Numbered from the stretch's first letter, positions 25,657 to 34,318 are shown. The stretch: 64,000 nucleotides of DNA from Algoriphagus sp. (GCF_013373065.1 NZ_JABXIN010000005.1:1-64000); one strand, 5' to 3'. Numbers and translations: made by a program. The notes: generated by a model not told the origin, from the sequence alone.

Positions 25657-26754
25657 ATGAATAAATTAAAATTACTACAGTCAATTGCTGCTGTTTTTCT
25701 TCTTCTCCCATTTTCTTGCAAAGAAAAATCACCTCAGGAGGTAAATACACCTGAAAAATTAACCTTATCAACTCAACCCAAACCATCAGGAGAAGCTCCA
25801 AAAGATATGGTTTGGATTCCAGGAGGTGAATTTACAATGGGGACTGATGAAATCAACGCATATGCGGCAGAGCGTCCTGCAGTAAATCTGAGCGTTAAAG
25901 GTTTTTGGATGGATGTTCACGAAGTGACAAACCGTGAGTTTTCAGAATTTGTAGAAGCTACTGGATATGTGACCGTAGCCGAGCGAAAGCCAGAATGGGA
26001 AGATTTGAAAAAACAATTACCTCCAGGGACTCCCAAACCAGATGATTCCGTTTTAGTGCCTGGGTCTATGGTTTTCTCACCTCCCCCATATGCAGTTCCT
26101 CTTCAAGATATATCCTTATGGTGGAAATGGGTTGAAGGGGCAAATTGGAAGCATCCAGAAGGCCCTGAAAGCAATTTGGAAGGTCGGGAAAATCACCCGG
26201 TTGTTCATATCGCCTATGAAGATGCGGAAGCCTATGCAAAATGGGCAGGAAAACGTCTACCAACGGAAATTGAATGGGAGTTTGCCGCGAGAGGTGGAAT
26301 GAATGGAAAGCGTTTTGCTTGGGGAGATGAATTGACGCCTAATGGGCAGTTCTTGGCAAACACTTTTCAAGGAGTATTTCCTCATGATAATACAGGAAAA
26401 GATGGTTTTACAGGTACTTCCCCTGTTAAAACATTTGCCCCAAATAATTTTGGTTTGTTTGATATGATCGGAAATGTGTGGGAATTGACCAGCGATTGGT
26501 ACGATGCATTAAAGTTTGCCAGAATAGCAGGACAGGCTCCTAAGCTAGATGCGGGAATGAACCCCTGCTACAATCCCGATAATCCGTATGCGATGGAACG
26601 AGTGATCAAAGGCGGATCTTTCCTATGTGCTGAAAATTATTGCGTCAACTATCGACCATCAGCCCGCCAGGGACATGCCTTTGATTCTGGTACTTCCAAT
26701 GTAGGGTTCCGATTGGTCAAAGATCAAGAAGAACAAAACCTTAGCATGAAGTAA
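25657..26754 (+). CDS. FGE-type (sulfatase-modifying) lipoprotein with intact active-site cysteines
   Basis: 365 residues. The lipoprotein signal ends in L-P-F-S-C21. The domain (DMVWIPGGEFTMGTDE, GFWMDVHEVTNREFSEFV, RLPTEIEWEFAARGG, FDMIGNVWELTSDWY, GGSFLCAENYCVNYRPSAR) is the FGE/SUMF1 fold. Cys324 and Cys329 match the copper-binding cysteine pair of true formylglycine-generating enzymes, with GTSNVGFR after them. True FGE oxidises the sulfatase Cys to formylglycine. Most Bacteroidota relatives (GldJ/GldK, PpkA-type) lack the cysteines. A lipoprotein version exposed to the periplasm could act on exported sulfatases, but none is in this window. Confidence 0.85.
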   Translation: MNKLKLLQSIAAVFLLLPFSCKEKSPQEVNTPEKLTLSTQPKPSGEAPKDMVWIPGGEFTMGTDEINAYAAERPAVNLSVKGFWMDVHEVTNREFSEFVEATGYVTVAERKPEWEDLKKQLPPGTPKPDDSVLVPGSMVFSPPPYAVPLQDISLWWKWVEGANWKHPEGPESNLEGRENHPVVHIAYEDAEAYAKWAGKRLPTEIEWEFAARGGMNGKRFAWGDELTPNGQFLANTFQGVFPHDNTGKDGFTGTSPVKTFAPNNFGLFDMIGNVWELTSDWYDALKFARIAGQAPKLDAGMNPCYNPDNPYAMERVIKGGSFLCAENYCVNYRPSARQGHAFDSGTSNVGFRLVKDQEEQNLSMK

Positions 26755-26793
26755 AATATGTTAACTACCTATATACTTGATAGTTAAAACTTA

Positions 26794-27384
26794 TTATTCA
26801 TATCCTTTAAGAATACGTTTGATATATTTTCCAATAATATCAAACTCTAAATTCACCCGATCACCAATCTGCAGTTGATGAAAGTTGGTGTGCGCATAAG
26901 TATAAGGAATGATGGCAACTGAAAAGCTTCCGGGCTTAGAATTAAAACAGGTCAGGCTCGTTCCGTTTACGGTTATCGAACCTTTTTCAACGGTCACATT
27001 ACCTGTGCTTGCGTCAAATTCAAAATCAAAAATCCAAGAACCATCCTGATCTGAAATCCCTGTGATAGTTGCAACTTGGTCAACATGTCCTTGAACAATA
27101 TGCCCATCAAATCGCCCATTTGCCGGCATGCAACGCTCGAGGTTAACTTTTTTTCCAAGTTTCCATGAAGAAAGATTGGTCTTTTGTATGGTTTCCTGAA
27201 CCGCTGTCACTTGATAAGAATCTGAAGAAGTTTCTACTACAGTCAAGCAAACTCCGTCATGCGCCAAGGATTGGTCTATTTTTAATTCAGATGCAAGTGG
27301 AGATTCCAAAATAAAGTGCACATTGCTTCCATCCTGTCGGATTTCTTTTACAAGCCCATAACTCTCGATAATTCCTGTAAACAT
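26794..27384 (-). CDS. ribE: Riboflavin synthase
   Basis: The 196-residue alpha-type riboflavin synthase, which dismutates two 6,7-dimethyl-8-ribityllumazine molecules. It starts MFTGIIE (active-site N-terminus), with two lumazine-binding repeats: DGVCLTVVE in the first, NGTSLTCF in the second, and MPANGRFDGHIVQGHVD between them. It is complete and of normal length. It is not next to other rib genes, as in many Bacteroidota. No FMN riboswitch is visible in the short upstream region shared with the divergent pcm. Confidence 0.96.
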   Translation of the reverse strand: MFTGIIESYGLVKEIRQDGSNVHFILESPLASELKIDQSLAHDGVCLTVVETSSDSYQVTAVQETIQKTNLSSWKLGKKVNLERCMPANGRFDGHIVQGHVDQVATITGISDQDGSWIFDFEFDASTGNVTVEKGSITVNGTSLTCFNSKPGSFSVAIIPYTYAHTNFHQLQIGDRVNLEFDIIGKYIKRILKGYE

Positions 27385-27491
27385 GGATTTCTGATTAATA
27401 TTTGATGCTCAAATAGTAAGTGAATTTCGAAATAAAGGGTTTCCCATAAAGCAAAATAATCACTTATCTTCGGTCGAAATTAATACAAATC

Positions 27492-28157
27492 ATGCCACTT
27501 CTAAAGTTAGAAGACACCTATTTACATAAAGGAAAAAGAAAGGCCCTAGTTGCTGAATTACGACAAAAAGGAATTCGTGATGAAAAGGTACTTCATGCCA
27601 TCAATACCCTACCCCGGCACTTTTTCTTTGATTCAGCTTTGGTTTCCCATGCTTATGAAGACAAAGCTTTTCCAATTGGCGAGGGTCAAACGATCTCACA
27701 GCCTTATACAGTAGCTTTTCAGACGGAACTTTTAGAAATAAAACCCGGTGATAAGGTTTTGGAAATTGGAACAGGTTCCGGCTATCAGGCTACTATTTTA
27801 CATTTATTGGGCGCTGAAGTTTACACCATCGAATACCAGCAAAAGCTTTTTGAAGGGACCCGAAAATTCCTTTCAAGAATGGGGATAAACGATATGAAAT
27901 TGTTCTATGGTGACGGTTCTCAAGGACTTCCCAACTATGCCCCCTATGATAAAATCCTGGTAACAGCAGGAGCCCCGGTGGTTCCTGACTCCTTGATTCA
28001 ACAATTAAAAACAGGTGGCATTTTGGTAATTCCTGTAGGAGACCGAAAACAACAAAAAATGTTGAAAATCACCAAGAAGAGAAATGGCACGTATTCAACA
28101 GAGGAATTCGATTATTTTGCTTTTGTCCCACTATTAGGTAAGGATGGCTGGAGATAA
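27492..28157 (+). CDS. pcm: Protein-L-isoaspartate O-methyltransferase
   Basis: 221 residues. A class I SAM methyltransferase that methylates isoaspartyl residues in damaged proteins. The PCMT signature is clear: PRHFFFDSALVSHAYEDKAFPIGEGQTISQPYTVAF followed by motif I VLEIGTGSGYQATIL, YTIEYQ, and ILVTAGAPVVPDSLIQQLKTGGILVIPVG. The length is close to E. coli Pcm (208). Monocistronic. Confidence 0.95.
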   Translation: MPLLKLEDTYLHKGKRKALVAELRQKGIRDEKVLHAINTLPRHFFFDSALVSHAYEDKAFPIGEGQTISQPYTVAFQTELLEIKPGDKVLEIGTGSGYQATILHLLGAEVYTIEYQQKLFEGTRKFLSRMGINDMKLFYGDGSQGLPNYAPYDKILVTAGAPVVPDSLIQQLKTGGILVIPVGDRKQQKMLKITKKRNGTYSTEEFDYFAFVPLLGKDGWR

Positions 28158-28265
28158 ATGCACCCTTCCCCTATTTTGATTTAATTAGAATAAAATTCTG
28201 ATTACAACTTAGTATTAATTCAACTTTGAAATATAATTTTTAATTTTGCCTTAAATCGTAATAAA

Positions 28266-28793
28266 ATGGCTAAAAAGAAATTTGCAAAGGAGTCCGCAAC
28301 GACTATGACCGAAATGGTCCTTCCCAATGATACCAACACGCTGAATAATCTGATGGGAGGACGTTTGATGCATTGGCTGGATGTAGTAGCGGCTATTGCA
28401 GCGCAAAAACATTCCAATAGAATTGTAGTGACTGCGTCTGCTGATAGTATTTCTTTCAAGCAACCTATCGCTTTGGGAAATGTGGTAACCCTTGAGGCGA
28501 AGGTTACCCGTGCTTTCAATTCGTCAATGGAAGTTTTTATTGAGGTAACAGCAGAAGATATTCCAGCAAACAAAAAAACCACAACACATCGAGCTTTTTT
28601 CACCTTTGTAGCCGTGGATCAAAATGGAAAACCTATCGAAGTTCCAGAAGTTGTTCCTGAGTCTAAGGAAGAGATTGAATTGTATGAAGGAGCCTTACGT
28701 AGACGGCAATTACGATTGGTCTTAGCCAAACGAATGAAGCCAGAAGACGCTGTGGAACTGAAATCCATATTCAATATGCATATGCCAAGCTAA
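28266..28793 (+). CDS. Acyl-CoA thioesterase, hotdog fold (YciA/BFIT type)
   Basis: 175 residues with one hotdog domain: LPNDTNTLNNLMGGRLMHWLDVVAAIAAQKH (N-x-x-G-G-x-x-M-x-W-x-D active segment), SADSISFKQPIALGNVVTLEAKV, and a C-terminal helix-rich tail. It hydrolyses acyl-CoA to fatty acid and CoA; the chain length is unknown. The single domain means it must pair as a dimer. A terminator separates it from the following operon. Confidence 0.9.
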   Translation: MAKKKFAKESATTMTEMVLPNDTNTLNNLMGGRLMHWLDVVAAIAAQKHSNRIVVTASADSISFKQPIALGNVVTLEAKVTRAFNSSMEVFIEVTAEDIPANKKTTTHRAFFTFVAVDQNGKPIEVPEVVPESKEEIELYEGALRRRQLRLVLAKRMKPEDAVELKSIFNMHMPS

Positions 28794-28802
28794 TCTTAAA
28801 AG

Positions 28803-28829
28803 GAGACTCACAAAGTCTCTTCTTTTTTT
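28803..28829 (+). terminator. Intrinsic terminator after the thioesterase
   Basis: Stem GAGACT / AGTCTC with a 5-base loop and a T-rich tail, ten bases after the stop. Confidence 0.85.
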
Positions 28830-28862
28830 GGTCAACGTGCAATTTTTCGGCAATTTTCCACT

Positions 28863-29447
28863 ATGGAAATTGACTCATTAAATTCCTTAAAATTATTCCT
28901 TCAAGAAGATCTTTATTTGGTTGGAGAGGAAATCCCACTCTTGTTGGAAAAACAAAATAACAATAAGGATACTTCTGCTATTCTTCCAGCTAGAGAAACC
29001 CCTACCCAAGATTCTGCTTATTCAGAGGAAAAAGAGGTAGAAGAAATTCAAAAAGTCCAAGAACCTACTCCTCCTGCTGTAAGAGGTAGTTTCGAAAAAG
29101 GGATTTTGATTCTTCATGAGGAAGAAAACCTAAGTGATGAGATTATGGATATGCTCTCCAAAATCATTGCAGCCGTGAGCCATTCGATGAAAGATGTGGG
29201 TTTGCTTAGCAGCGAGGAACTACGAGGAAAAAACCTGGAAGATTTTCTAGCAATCAACCCTCACAAAGTGATCAAATTCGGTCGGATAAGTCATCCCATC
29301 AATGCTTTACCTATTCACGATTACCAGATCAAGACAGAAGGTGAGATTGAATATCTTTTTGCCGATTCACTCACGCAGATTTGCATGGATAAAGCTTTAA
29401 AAAAGAAGCTTTGGGAGACGCTCAAAACCCTATTTAATATTTCTTAA
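28863..29447 (+). CDS. Uncharacterised protein, faintly like DNA polymerase III psi
   Basis: 194 residues, no signal peptide. Residues 1-30 are helical, 31-80 an acidic, Glu/Pro-rich disordered linker, and 80-194 a folded domain: GILILHEEENLSDEIMDMLSK (strand then helix), IKFG strand, NALPIH and a C-terminal helix KALKKKLWETLKTLF. This order, with a short beta strand, a helix, an internal hydrophobic strand and a lysine-rich W-containing last helix, resembles the HolD (psi) subunit of the clamp-loader complex, which adopts a uracil-DNA-glycosylase-like fold. It is only a pattern resemblance. It is the first gene of a three-gene operon (gaps of 2 and 3 bases). Confidence 0.6.
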   Translation: MEIDSLNSLKLFLQEDLYLVGEEIPLLLEKQNNNKDTSAILPARETPTQDSAYSEEKEVEEIQKVQEPTPPAVRGSFEKGILILHEEENLSDEIMDMLSKIIAAVSHSMKDVGLLSSEELRGKNLEDFLAINPHKVIKFGRISHPINALPIHDYQIKTEGEIEYLFADSLTQICMDKALKKKLWETLKTLFNIS

Positions 29448-29449
29448 TC

Positions 29450-29761
29450 ATGAATACCGAACAAATCCGCTGGGCAAAGAGATTCAAATGGATAAGCCTT
29501 ATTGAGGGCACATCGTTTCTGATCCTTTTATTTATAGCCATGCCACTAAAATATCTCTATGATATGCCACAAGCTGTGACAATGGTTGGATGGGCACATG
29601 GCCTGCTTTTTATCCTTTACATTTACATAGTTTTTCCTACTGCTTCCAAATTAAAATGGGAATTCGGACGCACTGTTTTCGCCCTTGTAGCATCCGTTTT
29701 ACCCTTTGGACCCTTTATTTTTGATCGAAACTTGAAAAAGAGTCAACATGTAGATTTCTAA
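29450..29761 (+). CDS. DUF3817 small integral membrane protein
   Basis: 103 residues with three membrane segments. The DUF3817 pattern is present: KWISLIEGTSFLILLF, PLKYLYDMPQAVTMVGWAHGLLFILYI and the final LPFGPFIFDRNL. The family is found in many bacteria, and its molecular role is not known. The start is two bases after the stop of the psi-like gene and three bases before the kinase-fold gene, so all three form one transcript. Confidence 0.85.
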   Translation: MNTEQIRWAKRFKWISLIEGTSFLILLFIAMPLKYLYDMPQAVTMVGWAHGLLFILYIYIVFPTASKLKWEFGRTVFALVASVLPFGPFIFDRNLKKSQHVDF

Positions 29762-29764
29762 GGT

Positions 29765-30784
29765 ATGGCTCTGATCAGCAAGAAAAAACAGGTATATCCG
29801 ATCAATGACGGCTTGCGCGCCTACCTAGTTCAGCATGGCCGGGAAGTGAACATCCCCATCCATTATGAAGAGCTTTTGCGATACAAGGACTCCATTGCTC
29901 TTTATGATTCCAAAGACCATGACACCCTTTGGGAGACTGTTTTTTACGAACAGACAGACCGGGAAGAAATTCATCTTAATGTCAAAAGGATTTACGCTAT
30001 CCTAAAAGCTGGAGGGGACATGTCTGTGATGGAACACCTCTACGTCGACCGAATTGACCTCTGTATCTATGGCAATACGCAACCATTTCGCATTCGGATT
30101 GTAAACCGAATAAACGATAACTTCGATTATTTCTACATTAAAAATGCAGATGCCTCCCGCGTATATGGATTGGAGTTGGAGCATTTGCTTTCTCCAAACC
30201 GAATCAATTACCTCGTTCATAAAAATACCTTGATTGAGGAACATATTGCCGGAATTCCAGGGGACAAATTCATGCGTTTGCATATGCATGATCAACATGT
30301 GAATCCTATCCGTTTGGCAAAGGAGTTTGTCAAGTTTAATGAACGTTGTTTTGTTCGATTATTGGGTGATATGCACTCTGCCAATTTTGTGATCGATGTA
30401 ACTCCGGATTTTGAAGAAACGCATTACCGAATCAGAGCCATTGATTTCGATCAGCAATCCTATGAAGGAAAGAAGTCCATCTACCTTCCCCAATACTTTA
30501 AAGAGAATAATGCACTGATTCAGCTTGGAATGAAATACATTACTCCTGAATCCATGCGACAATACCAGCGAGAAGAACGCTCATTAATCGCTTTCCGCTT
30601 AAAATCTTCCCACCGGGAAATTGAAGGAATTCTTAAAGCTATGGAAGGGGATGTCATTGCTCCATCCGAAAATGTGGATAGTTTACGCAGGGACCTGGCA
30701 AGGCATTACAAAAATCAAAAATTTATGACCTGTCAAAACATGGGGCAAATTTTGCGGGTCAGTTTAGAGCAAGTTCATCGTTAA
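29765..30784 (+). CDS. Protein with aminoglycoside-phosphotransferase/kinase fold motifs, uncharacterised
   Basis: 339 residues, soluble. The motifs run in kinase order: Lys126 in FYIKNADA (ATP-binding Lys), Glu137/Glu139 in YGLELEHLL (helix C), a hinge-like TLIEEHIAGIPGDKF, the catalytic loop LLGDMHSANFVID (Asp202, His204, Asn207), and the metal-binding IRAIDFDQ (Asp227, Asp229). That is the H-G-D-x-H-x-x-N and D-F-D layout of small-molecule kinases such as APH. No antibiotic-resistance family is indicated. The first 100 residues are an extra N-terminal region of unknown fold. It is co-transcribed with a DUF3817 membrane protein and a psi-like protein. The substrate could be a small molecule, sugar or protein. 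Confidence 0.72.
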   Translation: MALISKKKQVYPINDGLRAYLVQHGREVNIPIHYEELLRYKDSIALYDSKDHDTLWETVFYEQTDREEIHLNVKRIYAILKAGGDMSVMEHLYVDRIDLCIYGNTQPFRIRIVNRINDNFDYFYIKNADASRVYGLELEHLLSPNRINYLVHKNTLIEEHIAGIPGDKFMRLHMHDQHVNPIRLAKEFVKFNERCFVRLLGDMHSANFVIDVTPDFEETHYRIRAIDFDQQSYEGKKSIYLPQYFKENNALIQLGMKYITPESMRQYQREERSLIAFRLKSSHREIEGILKAMEGDVIAPSENVDSLRRDLARHYKNQKFMTCQNMGQILRVSLEQVHR

Positions 30785-30851
30785 TTCTCTTAGTTAAGAA
30801 AAAATATTTGCAATGGATTATTTGGGCTCGTTGGGGTAAAAATCTTGCAGA

Positions 30852-31439
30852 TTACCACTTTTTTAATTGTTCATAAACTAAATGCAAGGGAAGTCCCATT
30901 ACATTGAAATAGGAACCTTCAATTTTTGAAACACCTATAAACCCGATCCATTCCTGAATGCCATAGGCCCCAGCCTTATCAAAAGGTTTGTATTCCTTGA
31001 TGTAATGCCAAATTTCCTCTTCTTCTAAAAATCGAAAGGTCACCGATGTTTCATCTTCAAGTGTAATCCGCTTTAAGCGATCCATAATGGTCACAGCAGT
31101 CATGACTGTATGAGTAGCTCCTGAAAGACTTTTCAACATATCAAAAGCTTCCTTTTCAGAGTTGGGCTTTCCCAGTACATGTCCATTTTCAATTACCACC
31201 GTATCTGAAGTGATCAAAATCTCATTTTCGAGAAGTTCCTCTGGGTATGATTCAGCCTTTAGTTTCGAAAGATAAGCTGCCACATACGCTGCTGGAATAT
31301 CGGAAGGGATGGTTTCATCGACAGGATTTGTCCTGATCTCAAAATCAATTTCCAATCCCCGAAGTAATTCCTGTCTTCTTGGAGAGTTGGACGCCAATAT
31401 GATTTTTTTATCCTTGATGTTTTCTAAAAAACGCGTCAT
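30852..31439 (-). CDS. maf: Maf-family nucleotide pyrophosphatase
   Basis: The start is best at the ATG at 31437-31439 (MTRFLENIKDKKIILASNSPRRQELL), because the open frame upstream lies inside the preceding gene. Maf motifs: ASNSPRRQELL, ITSDTVVIENGHVLGKP and DKAGAYGIQEWIGFIGVSKIEGSYFNVMGLPL. Maf proteins hydrolyse dTTP, UTP or modified nucleotides and thereby remove them from the pool. At 195 residues the length is normal. It overlaps the end of the DUF1015 gene by 32 bases and is the last gene of the accC-DUF1015-maf unit. Confidence 0.92.
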   Translation of the reverse strand: MTRFLENIKDKKIILASNSPRRQELLRGLEIDFEIRTNPVDETIPSDIPAAYVAAYLSKLKAESYPEELLENEILITSDTVVIENGHVLGKPNSEKEAFDMLKSLSGATHTVMTAVTIMDRLKRITLEDETSVTFRFLEEEEIWHYIKEYKPFDKAGAYGIQEWIGFIGVSKIEGSYFNVMGLPLHLVYEQLKKW

Positions 31440-32718
31440 AGGGAAATTCAAATTCGTCTTGATCAATACTTGCAAACAACAATCCGCTCAATGTCTTAGG
31501 ATAAAAATACGTAGATTTTTGAGGCATAAGCTCCCCAGAACGACAAACTTCCAAAACCTGCTTCATTTCCAGCTCTCGTGTGATAATCGCAAAACTGGCC
31601 GCTCCATTTCTCACTTCGCGAAGGCAACGGGAAAAATTCCGTTCATAACTCAATTGGGAAGACTGACGTTGTTCTTCCTTATTCATGCCCAAAATCAAAT
31701 GAAATACCACTTCATGTAATACAGAAAGATCAAGTTTTCGAACGACCTCAGGAAGGTCAGATTGAATTTGATCAAATTTTCCAGGCTTCAACTCCAAAAA
31801 GTATCCATCATCTCCAATCAACAATCCATAAGTCCAGGGACGATGAAAAGCATAGAACCCGATTTCCTCGGCATCAGGAAATTTTTTTACAAAAAACAAT
31901 TCCCGAAGTTTATCTAAAAACACCTCTTGACTGAGGTTCAGTCCATAAAATAATCGATGTGTAGGTAATATTTTCAAATCATCTGAAGCCGCATTCGTAA
32001 AGTACATCAAATGAAATTCATGGGCTTTCCACTTTTTGTCAGGAAAAGCATCTCTACATTCATTTTTTAAGAAAATACTTCCTTCTATCCGATGATGTCC
32101 ATCCGCAAGGATAATTTGCTTTTCAGTCATCAATGCTACAAACTCAGCAATGATATTTGCATCATGGATTACCGCTAATACCTCTCGGACACCTTGATAA
32201 TCTTCAATTTCATACAGAGGTGATTCCATCGCCTGATCCATAAATTTTTCTAATTGAAAATCAGGATCCTCATACAATCCATGGGTTGAAGAAGCTTGAA
32301 TTTTTGAGCGTTTGAGCAAGTCTACCCGGTCATTGACAGCCGAAATAATGGTATTCTCATGACGAAGGATTTGCTGCTCTTCCCAATCATAAGCCTTTAT
32401 CTGAGCGATAAAGCCTTTTCTGCAACGCTCCTGATGCTCTCCCGGAAGTCGGAAATATTGGTAATACACATAAATCCCGGGCAATGCATCCTGCTGAATT
32501 ATACCCTCTTTTTTCCATTTTGATAAAGTCAAATAAGCCACCTCGGCAGGATTTTGACCTTTTGGAACGGATAAATGAATACTATTAAATGGGTTTTGAT
32601 ACAGCTGTTCCCGCTGCTTTTCAGAAACAACATCAAAAAGTGGAGCGGTTAACTCCTCCATTTTTTCACTCAAATGCTCAGCATAACGCCAGGCACGCAG
32701 TGGTAAAATTTCAGCCAT
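31408..32718 (-). CDS. DUF1015 protein (SerK-like free serine kinase family)
   Basis: 436 residues. The DUF1015 family includes SerK, the ADP-dependent free serine kinase of Thermococcus, which shares the ParB-related nucleotide fold. LPLRAWRY at the N-terminus, NSIHLSVPKG, and the central IILADGHHRIEGSIFLKN (the D-G-H-H-R motif) are intact. In many bacteria the gene is next to serine or phosphoglycerate genes, but here it is sandwiched between accC (8-base overlap) and maf (32-base overlap). A serine phosphorylation role is plausible from the family, not from the context. Confidence 0.85.
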   Translation of the reverse strand: MAEILPLRAWRYAEHLSEKMEELTAPLFDVVSEKQREQLYQNPFNSIHLSVPKGQNPAEVAYLTLSKWKKEGIIQQDALPGIYVYYQYFRLPGEHQERCRKGFIAQIKAYDWEEQQILRHENTIISAVNDRVDLLKRSKIQASSTHGLYEDPDFQLEKFMDQAMESPLYEIEDYQGVREVLAVIHDANIIAEFVALMTEKQIILADGHHRIEGSIFLKNECRDAFPDKKWKAHEFHLMYFTNAASDDLKILPTHRLFYGLNLSQEVFLDKLRELFFVKKFPDAEEIGFYAFHRPWTYGLLIGDDGYFLELKPGKFDQIQSDLPEVVRKLDLSVLHEVVFHLILGMNKEEQRQSSQLSYERNFSRCLREVRNGAASFAIITRELEMKQVLEVCRSGELMPQKSTYFYPKTLSGLLFASIDQDEFEFPYDAFFRKHQG

Positions 32719-34222
32719 CTATTCTTAACCTTTTTCTCCATCCTGAGGATGAAGCCTTCTCCTCCCCTTGCATGACTTTTCCTGAATCTGAGCCTTTTTC
32801 CTGGAGAAAAAATTCAACAGCCAAAGCAGCGATTAACTCCTCTTCTTTATCAGAAAGAGTCTGATCCAAGACTTTAGGCTCAAAATATTTTTCAACAAAC
32901 TTTGTGTTAAAATTACCGCTTGTAAAGGCTTCATGTTGAAGTGCAAATTTGCAAAAATCAAGCGTTGTCTGAATTCCAGTAATTTGGTAATCATCAATGG
33001 CCCGGATCATTCTCGAAATCGCTTCTTCCCTACTCTGTCCATGGGTAATTAATTTAGCAATCATGGGATCGTAATAAATTGGGATATCCATCCCTTCTTC
33101 AAACCCATCATCTACGCGAATTCCCGGACCCTGTGGCCTTCTGTAAGTCTGTAATTTACCGATGTCAGGAAGGAAGTTGTTTTTAGGATCCTCAGCGTAT
33201 ACACGAATTTCCAAAGAATGTCCATTGATCTGAAGGTCTTCCTGCTTGAAATTCAATGCTTTTCCTTCTGCTATCCAAATTTGTTCCTTCACCAGGTCTT
33301 TTCCGGTGATCATCTCAGTAACCGGATGCTCCACCTGTAGCCGAGTATTCATTTCGAGGAAATAGAAATCTAGATTTTCATCGACAATAAATTCCACGGT
33401 TCCTGCACCATAATAATTACAAGCTTTAGCCACGCCAACCGCAGCTTCTCCCATAGCCTTCCTCATTTCTGGACTAACCACAGCCGATGGAGCTTCCTCG
33501 ATAACTTTTTGATGACGCCGTTGAATTGAACATTCCCGCTCGAAAAGATAAACAACATTACCCTGCTGATCTCCCAACACCTGAATTTCAATGTGACGCG
33601 GAGAGGTAATAAACTTTTCAATGAAAACCGCACCATCTCCAAAGGCAGATTGCGCCTCACTTACAGCACGCTGCATTTGTTCTTCGAAATCAGCAGCTGA
33701 TTCAACAATTCGCATTCCTTTTCCTCCGCCACCGGCAGAAGCCTTAATCAAAATCGGATACCCGATTTGAGCCGCAAGGGCTTTTGCTTCATTTATATCG
33801 GTAATCGCTTCATCCGTGCCAGGAACTAAAGGAATATCATATTTGGAAACAGCCTGCTTTGCAGCCAATTTACTCCCCATCACCTCGATGGATCCTGGAG
33901 AAGGGCCGACGAAAATCAATCCTGCATCCGATACTTTTTTAGCGAATTCAGCATTTTCTGATAAAAACCCATAACCAGGATGGATCGCATCTACCCCCAG
34001 ATTTTTACAAACCTCTATAATTTTATCCGAAAGCAGATAGGAAAGATTAGAAGGAGGTGGGCCTAAGCAAACAGCCTCATCTGCATATTTTACATGAGGG
34101 GATAATCGATCCGCTTCGCTGTAAACAGCTACGGTTTTAATTCCCAATTCTCGGGCTGAACGCATGATTCGAAGTGCAATTTCACCTCGATTGGCAACCA
34201 ACAGCTTTTGGATTTTTGACAT
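32711..34222 (-). CDS. accC: Biotin carboxylase subunit (AccC/PccA type)
   Basis: 503 residues. The ATP-grasp biotin carboxylase: MSKIQKLLVANRGEIALRIM, the glycine-rich loop GGGGKGM at 164-170, RHIEIQVLGD, FYFLEMNTRLQVEHPVTE and EDPKNNFLPDIG. It carboxylates biotin on a carrier protein. At the C-terminus about 50 residues extend past the usual 449-residue AccC; this is common in Bacteroidota acyl-CoA carboxylases. Biotin carrier and carboxyltransferase genes are not in the window. The next gene overlaps by eight bases. The symbol accC is the family name; a propionyl- or methylcrotonyl-CoA carboxylase role cannot be excluded. Confidence 0.93.
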   Translation of the reverse strand: MSKIQKLLVANRGEIALRIMRSARELGIKTVAVYSEADRLSPHVKYADEAVCLGPPPSNLSYLLSDKIIEVCKNLGVDAIHPGYGFLSENAEFAKKVSDAGLIFVGPSPGSIEVMGSKLAAKQAVSKYDIPLVPGTDEAITDINEAKALAAQIGYPILIKASAGGGGKGMRIVESAADFEEQMQRAVSEAQSAFGDGAVFIEKFITSPRHIEIQVLGDQQGNVVYLFERECSIQRRHQKVIEEAPSAVVSPEMRKAMGEAAVGVAKACNYYGAGTVEFIVDENLDFYFLEMNTRLQVEHPVTEMITGKDLVKEQIWIAEGKALNFKQEDLQINGHSLEIRVYAEDPKNNFLPDIGKLQTYRRPQGPGIRVDDGFEEGMDIPIYYDPMIAKLITHGQSREEAISRMIRAIDDYQITGIQTTLDFCKFALQHEAFTSGNFNTKFVEKYFEPKVLDQTLSDKEEELIAALAVEFFLQEKGSDSGKVMQGEEKASSSGWRKRLRIDG

Positions 34223-34318
34223 ATCAAGAAAGTATAATTGGGTCTAATGTTCTGGAATCAACGAATAACGGAAATTTATCCCACTAAAGGTAGGCTTGCC
34301 CTGCAATAAGCTTCAAAT

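Noticed and set aside
26761-26787. TTAACTA / TAGTTAA inverted repeat between the FGE and ribE genes
   Set aside because: Only 7 bp, AT-rich, with no T-run on a stable stem; too weak to call a terminator.
27385-27491. FMN riboswitch before ribE
   Set aside because: Only about 107 bases shared with the divergent pcm and none of the conserved RFN helices was seen.
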